Origin: Bacteroidales bacterium
GTDB lineage: Bacteria; Bacteroidota; Bacteroidia; Bacteroidales; UBA932
NCBI GenBank assembly: GCA_024683255.1
Contig: JAIKYL010000229.1
Location: 1-12,848 of the forward strand
Direction: 5' to 3'
DNA: 12,848 nt
Shown: piece by piece, positions 1 to 7,088 of the stretch
How positions within the stretch are numbered: position 1 is the first letter of the stretch
How the letters are laid out: every line of letters begins with the position of its first letter
The notes under the pieces: model-generated
Database searches by the model: none
What the model was told of the DNA's origin: nothing
Seen by the model: only the letters and a program-made list of their open reading frames with translations
Program-made: the position numbers and the translations under genes

Positions 1-1695
1 CACAGCGCCGTGGAGGTTCCTTCGGACACGGATCCGCTCCTTGACAAGGCCGAAGCCTACGCTACGGAAGACCTGATGTACCGCCACTGGGACCACTGGC
101 GCACGGACATCAACCACAGCTATGTGGCATCCCTGGGAAACGGCATCATCCAGGAAGGGATGGATATCCTGGGCGGTCCCGACGTGCTCTTTGAACTGCC
201 GAACGGCCCCTTCGGAGACGTGGCAGACCTGTGCTGGAGCCCCGACGGCCGCTATATCGCCTATTCCTGCAAGCCCCTCACAGGCAAGCAGTACGCTTTT
301 TCCACCAACACCTGCATCTTCATCTATTGCCCCTCCACCGGAGAGACCACACAGGTTACCTTCGAGGGTGGTTACGACACCCATCCCATCTGGAGCCCGG
401 ACGGCAGCCGCCTGGCCTGGCTTTCCATGGAAAGGGACGGCTACGAGGCCGACAAGGTGCGCCTGATGGTAGGGGAGGTCACGGGTTCGGAAGTATCCGG
501 CATTCGTGAGCTTACCGCAGATTTCAAGTATAACGCCGACGGCCCCGTATGGGCCGAGGATGGCAAGTCCATCTTCTTCGCAGCCCTCGCCGAGGGCCTT
601 CAGGGCGTCTTCAACGTGGTGGTGGAGGCCGATGAGCCCGCCATCTTCCGCCTCACGGCCGACAACCTCTGGTTCGACTTCGGCTCGCCTTTCGGCATCC
701 TGCAGGACGGTACGCTCCTCACCACTTATGCTTCCATGGATTTCCCCACGGAACTGGCAGCGGTGAACGACAATGCCGTGCGGCAGATTACCTTCGAGAA
801 CGAGCACATCCTCTCCCAGCTGGACAAGCATGAGACCGAGGCCCGTTATGTCAAGACCGTGGACGGGCAGGAAATGCTCACCTGGGTTCTGTTCCCGCCG
901 CAGTTCGATCCCACCAAGGAGTATCCGGCCATTGAAATCTGCCTGGGAGGCCCTCAGGGCACGCTTTCGCAGGGCTGGAGCTACCGCTGGAATTACCTCC
1001 TCATGGCCCATCAGGGCTATGTGGTGGTGCTGCCCAACCGGCGCGGAACAACGGCTTTCGGACAAGAGTGGTGCGAGGAAATTTCGGGCGACTACATCGG
1101 CCTTAATATGCAGGATTATCTTTCCGCAGCGCGCATGATAAAGGCCGAGCCGTACATCAGCGGTGTGGCGGCCTGCGGTGCTTCTTACGGTGGCTATAGC
1201 GTTTATTACCTGGCCGGTATCCATGGAGATACGTACGACTGCTTCATCGCCCATGCGGGTATCTTCAACGAGGAGCACATGTACATGACCACCGAGGAAA
1301 TGTGGTTCCCCAACTGGGACAACGGCGGCATCCCCATGGAATATGCCTATGCTCCGGACCAGGTGGGCCCTGCCGGTGACGGTGTCACCTTCGGCGGCCT
1401 GCAGCAGGCGGGTTCTCCCTGGAGCTCTGTGGCCAAGGCCAAACGGCACTATGACAATTCCCCGCACAAGCTGGTCCAGAACTGGCATACGCCCATCCTC
1501 TGCATCCACGGCGGTTCAGACTTCCGCGTCCCTTATGACGAAGGTATGGCAGCCTTCAACGCCGCCCAGCTGATGGGTGTTCCTTCCAAACTCATTGTAT
1601 TCCCCAACGAGAATCACTGGATCCTGAAGCCCCAGAACGCCCTCTATTGGCACCGTTCATACTTCGGCTGGCTGGACAGGTGGATGAAGAAATAA
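1..1695 (+). CDS. S9 family serine peptidase, DPP5-like (5' end cut off by the window)
   Basis: The frame is open at base 1 and stops with TAA at 1693-1695, giving 564 codons; the true start lies outside the window. The protein is a prolyl-oligopeptidase-type peptidase that should cleave short peptides from oligopeptides, probably in the periplasm (family knowledge; the signal peptide would be in the missing part). The N-terminal half shows beta-propeller repeats of the TolB/WD40-like type: WSPDGRYIAY near codon 79, WSPDGSRLAW near 131 and WAEDGKSIFF near 184. The C-terminal half is an alpha/beta hydrolase. The nucleophile sits in GASYGGY (Ser at 1183-1185), the acid in HGGSDFRVP (Asp at 1519-1521) and the base in NENHW (His at 1615-1617). 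The segment EEMWFPNWDNGG and the C-terminus resemble the dipeptidyl-peptidase 5 group of Porphyromonas-like bacteria. About 150 residues appear to be missing. The next gene follows after 16 bases and is probably cotranscribed. Confidence 0.9.
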   Translation, partial: HSAVEVPSDTDPLLDKAEAYATEDLMYRHWDHWRTDINHSYVASLGNGIIQEGMDILGGPDVLFELPNGPFGDVADLCWSPDGRYIAYSCKPLTGKQYAFSTNTCIFIYCPSTGETTQVTFEGGYDTHPIWSPDGSRLAWLSMERDGYEADKVRLMVGEVTGSEVSGIRELTADFKYNADGPVWAEDGKSIFFAALAEGLQGVFNVVVEADEPAIFRLTADNLWFDFGSPFGILQDGTLLTTYASMDFPTELAAVNDNAVRQITFENEHILSQLDKHETEARYVKTVDGQEMLTWVLFPPQFDPTKEYPAIEICLGGPQGTLSQGWSYRWNYLLMAHQGYVVVLPNRRGTTAFGQEWCEEISGDYIGLNMQDYLSAARMIKAEPYISGVAACGASYGGYSVYYLAGIHGDTYDCFIAHAGIFNEEHMYMTTEEMWFPNWDNGGIPMEYAYAPDQVGPAGDGVTFGGLQQAGSPWSSVAKAKRHYDNSPHKLVQNWHTPILCIHGGSDFRVPYDEGMAAFNAAQLMGVPSKLIVFPNENHWILKPQNALYWHRSYFGWLDRWMKK

Positions 1696-1711
1696 TAATC
1701 TTATTCCAAGA

Positions 1712-2155
1712 ATGAAAAAGTTATTTACCCTTATTGCCCTGGCACTTTTTACTGCCACCGCCGCCTTTGCCCAGGAGAACATCCTTACGGAAGAAACTGC
1801 CCAGCAGGAGGTTAAACCCTACAAGGTCTATTGTGAGATTGTATCTTACGTCAGAGGTCTTTTCTCCAACAAAACCAATGTGGAACTGGACTTCGGCCAG
1901 TATGCCAGCTGGTGGAGCGCAGACCGGCAGCTGGTGGATGAGAACGGGGATGCCATTTCCTTCAATTCCATGCTGGATGCGGCCAATTATATGGGCCGTA
2001 GAGGATGGAACCTGGAAGAATGCTACATTATCCAGAATTTCACCAAAGGAGACTCCGGGGATCCACAGTATCATTGGATTATGTCCAAGGAAATCACGGA
2101 CCCTTCCCAGATAACGGATGGCCTTCGTACCAAAGGCATGAACAAACAACGCTAG
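1712..2155 (+). CDS. Small secreted protein of unknown function
   Basis: This 147-residue protein has a clear Sec signal peptide: MKK, a hydrophobic run to about residue 18, then AFA before QEN, with likely cleavage after residue 20. There is no lipobox cysteine, so it is predicted to be soluble in the periplasm or exported. The mature part of about 127 residues is rich in aromatic residues: Tyr-containing KPYKVYCEIVSYVRGLF at 35-51, WW at 67-68, and a conserved-looking tail with GWNLEECYIIQNF (98-110) and YHWIMSKEI (120-128). The cysteines at 41 and 104 could form a disulfide. I do not recognise a named domain; small exported proteins of this kind are common in Bacteroidales. The gene lies 16 bases after the peptidase stop with no promoter-like box between, so the two probably share a transcript. 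Its TAG stop overlaps the recG stop on the other strand. Confidence 0.8.
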   Translation: MKKLFTLIALALFTATAAFAQENILTEETAQQEVKPYKVYCEIVSYVRGLFSNKTNVELDFGQYASWWSADRQLVDENGDAISFNSMLDAANYMGRRGWNLEECYIIQNFTKGDSGDPQYHWIMSKEITDPSQITDGLRTKGMNKQR

Positions 2156-4281
2156 GATATCTGCGAGTAGTCCTTTGAGACGTATTTGTCTTTTCTAAGC
2201 TCGGCCGCCAGAAGGGCGTTGCCGGGCTTTTCCAATGTCGGATCCTGGTCCAGGATATGCTGGGCATAGCCCCGGGCGTCTGAGAGGATGAGCCCGTCCT
2301 TGGCCAGGGAGGCAATGTTAAGCTCCACGGGAAGACCGCTCTGCTGGGTGCCTTCCAGGTCTCCGGGGCCGCGCATCTTCATGTCCTCTTCGGCCAGTTC
2401 AAAACCGTTTTCCGTGGCGCAGAGAAGATCCAGGCGCTTCTGGCTCTCCTTGGACACTTTTGTGCCTTTCATGAGGATGCAGAAGGACTTCTCGGCTCCC
2501 CGACCCACGCGTCCGCGAAGCTGATGGAGCTGGCTCAGGCCAAATCTTTCGGCACTTTCTATGACCATTACGGAGGCATTGGGAACGTCCACGCCCACTT
2601 CAATTACCGTGGTGGAAACCAGGATGTTGGCCCGGCCCGCCACAAAGGCGCTCATGTTGAATTCCTTCTCCTGCGGGGTCTGCTGGCCATGGACAATGGC
2701 CACCTTGTACTGCGGCAAGGGGAAGGCCTTTACAATTTCCTCGTAACCCAGCTGCAGGTTCTTGTAGTCCAGTTTTTCACTCTCAAAAATGAGCGGATAC
2801 ACGATGAACGCCTGACGGCCTTTCGCTATTTCATCCCGGATGAAGTTATGCATGGCGTGACGCTTGTTTTCTCCCACGCAGAGGGTCTGGATGGGTTTTC
2901 GGCCCGGGGGCATCTCGTCAATCACGGACACGTCCAGGTCTCCGTAAAGCGTCATGGCAAGGGTACGGGGAATGGGGGTGGCGGTCATTACCAGCACATG
3001 CGGAGGGATACCGCAGGAGCCTTTGTTCCAGAGCCGGGACCGCTGTTCCACGCCAAAACGGTGCTGCTCGTCCACGATGGCCAGCCCCAGCGCCTTGAAC
3101 TGCACGGTATCTTCAATTAAGGCATGCGTGCCGATGATGATGCCGATGGAACCGTCCTCCAGCCCCGCATGGATTTCCCGCCGGGCGGCTACGCCCGTGT
3201 TTCCGGTTAGGAGCACCACCTTCACTCCAGTGGGCGTCAGGTATTTGGAGATATTGGCAAAGTGCTGCTGGGCAAGCACTTCCGTTGGCGCCATCACACA
3301 GGCCTGGTAGCCGTTTCCAACGGCGATGAGGGCGCTGAGGACCGCCACCATGGTTTTGCCGGAGCCCACGTCTCCCTGCAGCAGGCGGTTCATCTGATGG
3401 CCGCTCCGCATGTCTTCCCGGATTTCCCGGATAACGCGTTTTTGGGCGCCTGTGAGCTGGTACGGAAGGGCGTTATAGCAGGCGTTGAAAGCATCTCCCA
3501 CAACGGGCATCTTAAGACCCAGGTCGCTCCGGCTGCGGATGTATTTCTGCTTCAGGAGAGAGAGCTGCAGCAGGAAAAGTTCCTCGAATTTTAGCCGATA
3601 AGTGGCCTTGGCCAGGGCGTCCTGGTCCACCGGGAAATGGATTTGCCTTAATGCGAAGCTCAGGGGAACCAGGCCTTTTTCCCTAAGGATGTAATCCGGA
3701 AGTGTTTCCTGCAAGGTGGGAAGGATGCCTTCCAGCGCCGTCCCCATGAGTTTGAGCATCACTTTCCCCGTGATGCCGGCGTTCTTAAGTTTCTCCGTGG
3801 AAGGATATACGCCTGTGAGTACGCCGAAGGTTCCGGTATCCGGAGCATCCACCTCCGGATGCACCATGTTCAGATGGGTGCCGAACACGGCAGGCTTGCC
3901 GAAGAAAACGAAGGTGGAACCGGGCTGCAGGCGGCTGTGCATCCATTTTACGCCCTTGAAGAATACCACTTCCATCTCCCCGGATTCATCGGCCACAATG
4001 GCCGACAGACGGGAAACGGCGTTGTATTTGAGTTTTTCCGGCGGCAGTTCCGCCCCGTTCTTGGCAAACAGCCTCACCTTCATTACCGTTGCGCGTACTT
4101 GCACCTGCGCGAGGTCCGGATGCACATCGGCAATCCTCACAATCCGGCTCCGGTCTATGTAACGGAAAGGATACAGCCGCAACAGGTCTCCCACCGTAGC
4201 AATTCCCAGCTCGGTGCCCAGGAGCGCCGCCCGCTTGGGCCCCACCCCCGGAAGATACTGTATGGCCGTTTCCATGTTCAT
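2152..4281 (-). CDS. recG: ATP-dependent DNA helicase RecG
   Basis: RecG remodels stalled replication forks and branch-migrates Holliday junctions in the cytoplasm. The protein is 709 residues, usual for the family. The N-terminal wedge/OB region begins with YLPGVGPKRA (residues 9-18). The SF2 helicase motifs follow in order: Walker A GDVGSGKT at 303-310, DEQH at 404-407, TATPIPRT at 433-440, and motif VI QLRGRVGRG at 587-595. The RecG-typical MRGPGDLEGTQQSG lies near residue 636. The frame stays open upstream to 4449, but that part crosses an inverted-repeat element and adds unrelated sequence. I chose ATG 4281 because a TATATTTG box ends 6 bases upstream, as for other genes here. ATG 4275 (707 residues) is the alternative, with GGAG 6 bases upstream. 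ATG 4317 (721 residues) is less likely. The gene is downstream of the lipoprotein gene on the same strand, separated by the repeat. Confidence 0.95.
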   Translation of the reverse strand: MNMETAIQYLPGVGPKRAALLGTELGIATVGDLLRLYPFRYIDRSRIVRIADVHPDLAQVQVRATVMKVRLFAKNGAELPPEKLKYNAVSRLSAIVADESGEMEVVFFKGVKWMHSRLQPGSTFVFFGKPAVFGTHLNMVHPEVDAPDTGTFGVLTGVYPSTEKLKNAGITGKVMLKLMGTALEGILPTLQETLPDYILREKGLVPLSFALRQIHFPVDQDALAKATYRLKFEELFLLQLSLLKQKYIRSRSDLGLKMPVVGDAFNACYNALPYQLTGAQKRVIREIREDMRSGHQMNRLLQGDVGSGKTMVAVLSALIAVGNGYQACVMAPTEVLAQQHFANISKYLTPTGVKVVLLTGNTGVAARREIHAGLEDGSIGIIIGTHALIEDTVQFKALGLAIVDEQHRFGVEQRSRLWNKGSCGIPPHVLVMTATPIPRTLAMTLYGDLDVSVIDEMPPGRKPIQTLCVGENKRHAMHNFIRDEIAKGRQAFIVYPLIFESEKLDYKNLQLGYEEIVKAFPLPQYKVAIVHGQQTPQEKEFNMSAFVAGRANILVSTTVIEVGVDVPNASVMVIESAERFGLSQLHQLRGRVGRGAEKSFCILMKGTKVSKESQKRLDLLCATENGFELAEEDMKMRGPGDLEGTQQSGLPVELNIASLAKDGLILSDARGYAQHILDQDPTLEKPGNALLAAELRKDKYVSKDYSQIS

Positions 4282-4287
4282 CTCCTG

Positions 4288-4295
4288 CAAATATA
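4288..4295 (-). promoter_or_regulatory. Putative recG promoter, -7 box TATATTTG
   Basis: Read on the minus strand, TATATTTG is an exact match to the Bacteroidota -7 consensus TAnnTTTG. At the upstream -33 position there is TATG (4318-4315), one base off TTTG, with 19 bases between. The box ends 6 bases before ATG 4281, so transcription would begin at or next to the start codon. This is inferred from the motif and its spacing only. Confidence 0.55.
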
Positions 4296-4333
4296 CGGAA
4301 TTTGCAGGTGTTTTCATAGCATTTATAATATGC

Positions 4334-4449
4334 TTGGGAGAGGTGGGTGTAACGAGTGCCAGACCTCTCCCATGGAAAGTGTAATGGAGCGTTCTGGAAT
4401 AAGGTTTGTCTGGGAGAGGTCCTAAGCATGAAAAGACCACCTCTCCCAA
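4334..4449. repeat. REPIN-like nested palindromic element (two inverted 39-bp hairpin units)
   Basis: Four copies of the core TGGGAGAGGT or its complement lie at 4335-4344, 4363-4372, 4411-4420 and 4439-4448, in alternating orientation. Each adjacent pair makes a 10-bp stem with an 18-base loop. The outer arms match over 13 bp (TTGGGAGAGGTGG at 4334-4346 and its complement at 4437-4449). The inner arms match over 11 bp (GACCTCTCCCA at 4362-4372 and its complement at 4411-4421). The element is therefore two 39-bp units in opposite orientation around a 38-bp spacer, which is how REPINs are built. It starts 2 bases from the lipoprotein gene's stop codon and fills most of the gap to recG. No T tract follows either hairpin on the minus strand, so a simple intrinsic terminator is unlikely. 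Confidence 0.75.
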
Positions 4450-4451
4450 AA

Positions 4452-5498
4452 CTACTCTTGTAGAGATACAAATACCGGCTTGGGAAGACTGATGCGTCGG
4501 CCGGTGTCTGTGAGAAGGCCGCTGTCCGGGTCACGACTATAGATTTCAATCTCATCGCTGTCCCGGCAGGCCACTATTGCCAGGTCCTTGGTAATGACAA
4601 AGTTGCGGGGATGAGGACCGGTATGCTGATAACCCACTTCGGCCAGCGTACCGTCCGCTCCCACACTGAAAACGGCTATGCCGTCGTTCTGCAGGCGAAG
4701 ACTGGCATAAAGGAATTTGCCGTCCGGACTCAGGTGGATGTCGGCCGCACCGCGGGCATAGAAACGGTCTGCCTTCACTACTTGCCTGAGGGTAAGGTTG
4801 CCGGCCTTGTAATCAAAGACAGCCACATCTCCGGACAGTTCTCCAATCACGTAAAAGTGCTCCCCGGATGCATCGAACAGGAGGTGCCGGGGGCCGAAAT
4901 CGGCCGGAAGCCGTGCCGCAATCCGATAATTGGAAACGCCGTGGCCGGCAATGTCTAGAGAGCCGATGGCATCGGCACTGAACTCGCTGAAAAACAAACA
5001 CTTCCCATCTGGCGTAAAGGTGGCACAATGGACATGCGGCGTCTCCTGCCGGCTCATGTCCGGACCGCCGGTCCCGGAAACGACAAGAGAGTCCAGCGGG
5101 CCGATGCGTCCGTCTCCCTGTAGCTTATATAGCGCCAGGGTTCCGCCGCTGTAATTGGCTACGGCCAAAAGGCCGCCATTGGTGGCCACATAACAGGGAT
5201 CTTCTCCCTTTTCCGGCAGGCCGGTGGGCTGGCTTCCCATTAGATCAAAACCATTTCCGCCATAACGCCACGCCCATATGGAGGCCGATTCGTCCGGCAT
5301 TTCACTCACCGCATAGACCTTGTCACCGTTAATGGCAAGAAAAGAAGGATTGGGCATGGGGGCCTTGGCAATAACCTCGCCGCTGGCAAAGTCCAGGGCG
5401 TAAAAACCATCCGAATAGGTGCCCACAAAGAGCGTGGTCTCCGGCCGGGAGCAGGCCAGCGCCAAAAGCGCCAGAAATATGGGGAGGATCCGTTTCAT
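4452..5498 (-). CDS. Lactonase-family beta-propeller lipoprotein (6-phosphogluconolactonase-like)
   Basis: The protein is 348 residues and matches the seven-bladed lactonase fold (Pgl/YbhE type) in length and repeat pattern. Blade-like segments include HVHCATFTPDGKCLFFSEF (155-173), GPRHLLFDASGEHFYVIGE (202-220), IHLSPDGKFLYASLR (254-268) and GPHPRNFVITKDLAIVACR (294-312). Cytoplasmic members hydrolyse 6-phosphogluconolactone. This one instead begins with a lipoprotein signal, MKRILPIFLALLALAC, with Cys16 as the lipidation site and Ser at +2, so it should be anchored in the envelope, probably the outer membrane. Its substrate is therefore unlikely to be the cytoplasmic pentose-phosphate intermediate, and I do not assign a specific reaction. 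It starts 15 bases after pdxA on the same strand with no promoter box between, so it is probably the last gene of the rnhA-pdxA operon. The REPIN-like element begins just beyond its stop. Confidence 0.82.
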   Translation of the reverse strand: MKRILPIFLALLALACSRPETTLFVGTYSDGFYALDFASGEVIAKAPMPNPSFLAINGDKVYAVSEMPDESASIWAWRYGGNGFDLMGSQPTGLPEKGEDPCYVATNGGLLAVANYSGGTLALYKLQGDGRIGPLDSLVVSGTGGPDMSRQETPHVHCATFTPDGKCLFFSEFSADAIGSLDIAGHGVSNYRIAARLPADFGPRHLLFDASGEHFYVIGELSGDVAVFDYKAGNLTLRQVVKADRFYARGAADIHLSPDGKFLYASLRLQNDGIAVFSVGADGTLAEVGYQHTGPHPRNFVITKDLAIVACRDSDEIEIYSRDPDSGLLTDTGRRISLPKPVFVSLQE

Positions 5499-5513
5499 GT
5501 TGGCAGAAAAGGT

Positions 5514-6548
5514 CTATTCCAGCTTTCCTTCCTGCAGGGTGTCGTACTGAAGGCGGTGGCGGAAGATGTCGATGGCGGTGTAGATGGCGCTCATCATGGA
5601 ACGGGGATCGGCCTCGTCCCGGCCGGCCATTTCGTAGGCCGTGCCGTGATCCGGAGAAGTTCTCACCACAGGCAGACCGGCGGTGTAGTTCACGCCGTCG
5701 GAGAAGGCAATGGCCTTGAAGGGGGCCAGGCCCTGGTCGTGGTACATGGCCAGGGTGGCGTCGAATCGGCCGTAATTGCCCAGGCTGAAGAATCCGTCGG
5801 GGGAGTAGGGGCCGAAGGCCTGGATGCCCTCCCGGGTGGCTTCCTGCACTGCAGGAAGGATGATGCTCTGCTCTTCGTCTCCCAGCAGGCCGCCGTCTCC
5901 GCAGTGCGGATTGAGGCCCAGGACGGCAATCTTGGGATCCGGAATGCCGAAGTCCCGCTCCAGCGAGGCCTTCATGATGCGGAGCTTGCCCAGGATCTTT
6001 TCCTTGGTGATGCTTCCGGGAACGTCCCTAAGGGGAATGTGCCCGGTGACGACGCCCACCTTGAGCTGCTCGCTCACCATGATCATGGTAACGTCTTCCG
6101 TGCCGAACTCCTGCTGAAGGTATTCCGTGTGGCCGGTGTTGGAGAAGCCCTGGGCATTCATCGCCCGCTTGTTGATGGGGGCGGTGACCAGCACGTCAAT
6201 CTGGCCGGCTTTGAGGTCCTTCACCGCAGCTTTGAGGGCCGATATGGCACTTTTGGCGGCTTCCGGCGTGGATTGTCCGGGTTCTGCATATACATTGTCC
6301 GGCAGGCAGTTCACCAGGTTGATCTTCCGCTGCCGCGCATCGGCCGCAGAGGGGATTACGTTCACGTCCAGCTGCTCTATGTTGTGCAGGGTCTTGCGGT
6401 AAAAGCCCAGCAGTTTGGAGGACCCGTATACTACGGGCGTAAAGGAATCCAGGATCCGCGGGTCTGCGAGGGATTTGATGATTACTTCGTATCCAATGCC
6501 GTTGCTGTCACCCTGAGTGATGCCCACGACCAGTTTAGGTAAACTCAT
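5514..6548 (-). CDS. pdxA: 4-hydroxythreonine-4-phosphate dehydrogenase PdxA
   Basis: PdxA oxidises 4-phosphohydroxy-L-threonine with NAD in the DXP-dependent route to pyridoxal phosphate. The 344-residue protein has the family start VGITQGDSNGIGYEVI (8-23). The three metal-binding histidines are in their usual settings: VTGHIPL (His170), LNPHCGDGG (His215) and MYHDQGLAPFK (His270). VTAPINKRA (121-129) and GHTEYL (139-144) are also typical. I chose ATG 6548 because the conserved N-terminus begins there and because its ATG overlaps the rnhA stop in ATGA (6548-6545), implying translational coupling. The longer frame up to 6719 is only rnhA read in another frame. No pdxJ is nearby. The TAG stop is 15 bases before the lipoprotein gene. 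Confidence 0.95.
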   Translation of the reverse strand: MSLPKLVVGITQGDSNGIGYEVIIKSLADPRILDSFTPVVYGSSKLLGFYRKTLHNIEQLDVNVIPSAADARQRKINLVNCLPDNVYAEPGQSTPEAAKSAISALKAAVKDLKAGQIDVLVTAPINKRAMNAQGFSNTGHTEYLQQEFGTEDVTMIMVSEQLKVGVVTGHIPLRDVPGSITKEKILGKLRIMKASLERDFGIPDPKIAVLGLNPHCGDGGLLGDEEQSIILPAVQEATREGIQAFGPYSPDGFFSLGNYGRFDATLAMYHDQGLAPFKAIAFSDGVNYTAGLPVVRTSPDHGTAYEMAGRDEADPRSMMSAIYTAIDIFRHRLQYDTLQEGKLE

Positions 6549-7027
6549 AACAGTGTCTGTTGTTCTTGTATGTATCCGGTATCCTCCGGGAGGTCCGGGG
6601 CATGGTACGCGGCGACGGCAAGGGCGTCGCAACGCTCGTTCTCGGGGTGCCCGGCGTGCCCCTTGATCCAGTGGAAGGCCACGCGGTGGCGGCTGTACGC
6701 TTCCATGAAACGCAGCCACAGGTCCACGTTCTTCTTCTTTTTGAATCCTGTCCGCTTCCAGTCCTCCAGCCAGCCTTCGTTGATGGCCTTTACCACATAC
6801 GAGGAATCGCTTACCACATGCACCTCCGCATTGTCCCAGCGGATCTGCTCCAGGCCCAGGATTACGGCCAGCAGTTCCATCCGGTTGTTGGTGGTGCAGG
6901 CAAAGCCGCCGGAAAGCTCCTTTTCGTGCTTTCCGCAGCGGAGCACGATCCCGTAGCCTCCGGGCCCGGGGTTTCCGCTGGCGGCTCCATCCGTGTAAAG
7001 GTATATGGGCGGTCTTTCTGCAGACAT
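6545..7027 (-). CDS. rnhA: Ribonuclease HI
   Basis: This enzyme cleaves the RNA strand of RNA-DNA hybrids in the cytoplasm, for example R-loops and primers. It is 160 residues, close to the E. coli enzyme. The four acidic catalytic residues are present: Asp13 in YTDGAASGNPG, Glu51 in TNNRMELLA, Asp74 in VSDSSYV and Asp134 in ERCDALA. The flexible-loop His124 is in KGHAGHPEN. The basic-protrusion region WLEDWKRTGFKKKKNVDLW (86-104) is present, so it resembles the type I bacterial enzyme rather than a reduced form. I chose ATG 7027 because the conserved fold begins 7 residues later and a TATATTTG box lies 7 bases upstream. The longer frame to 7285 runs back across the promoter and into rfbD. 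It is the first gene of the rnhA-pdxA-lipoprotein series and ends in an ATGA overlap with pdxA. Confidence 0.96.
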   Translation of the reverse strand: MSAERPPIYLYTDGAASGNPGPGGYGIVLRCGKHEKELSGGFACTTNNRMELLAVILGLEQIRWDNAEVHVVSDSSYVVKAINEGWLEDWKRTGFKKKKNVDLWLRFMEAYSRHRVAFHWIKGHAGHPENERCDALAVAAYHAPDLPEDTGYIQEQQTLL

Positions 7028-7034
7028 AGACTTA

Positions 7035-7042
7035 CAAATATA
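7035..7042 (-). promoter_or_regulatory. Putative rnhA operon promoter, -7 box TATATTTG
   Basis: TATATTTG on the minus strand matches TAnnTTTG exactly and ends 7 bases before the rnhA ATG. I could not find a good TTTG at -33; the best candidate is TTTC (7069-7066) at a longer spacing of 23. It lies back to back with the rfbD promoter within a 61-base gap, so the two may interfere with each other. Confidence 0.55.
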
Positions 7043-7050
7043 GCAATATT

Positions 7051-7082
7051 TTTGCGGATGAAGGAGAAAAACGCTATTTTTG
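7051..7082 (+). promoter_or_regulatory. rfbD promoter, TTTG-N20-TATTTTTG
   Basis: TTTG at 7051-7054 and TATTTTTG at 7075-7082 are separated by 20 bases, an exact fit to the Bacteroidota -33/-7 consensus (TTTG, about 19-21 bases, TAnnTTTG). It is the best promoter match in the window. The -7 box ends 6 bases before ATG 7089, so the mRNA probably begins at or beside the start codon. A small inverted repeat, GCAA-TATTT-TTGC (7043-7055), overlaps the -33 element. Confidence 0.72.
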
Positions 7083-7088
7083 TGAATC

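Noticed and set aside
2524..3120. A 198-codon plus-strand frame inside recG, and similar ones at 3262-3594 and 3859-4425.
   Set aside because: They are antisense to well-conserved RecG helicase motifs, have low-complexity or arbitrary composition and lack promoter boxes.
4411..4448. Intrinsic terminator directly after the lipoprotein gene.
   Set aside because: A stable stem exists, but on the minus strand it is followed by a mixed sequence with no T tract, and the same arms recur as a repeat.
4282..4449. N-terminal extension of recG up to 4449.
   Set aside because: The extension is a translation of the inverted-repeat element and the promoter region, and RecG proteins begin close to the YLPGVGP motif.
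4334..4449. A short CRISPR array, because a 10-base core recurs four times.
   Set aside because: The copies alternate in orientation, the core is too short and the spacings are unequal (18, 38, 18); no cas genes are nearby.
5556..6542. A 328-codon open frame on the plus strand covering nearly all of pdxA in antisense.
   Set aside because: pdxA on the opposite strand is unmistakable, with all metal ligands. The antisense product has no recognisable motif, and such mirrored frames are expected in GC-rich coding DNA.
6549..6719. N-terminal extension of pdxA into rnhA.
   Set aside because: It is Arg/Pro-rich out-of-frame rnhA sequence; the ATGA junction gives a natural start.
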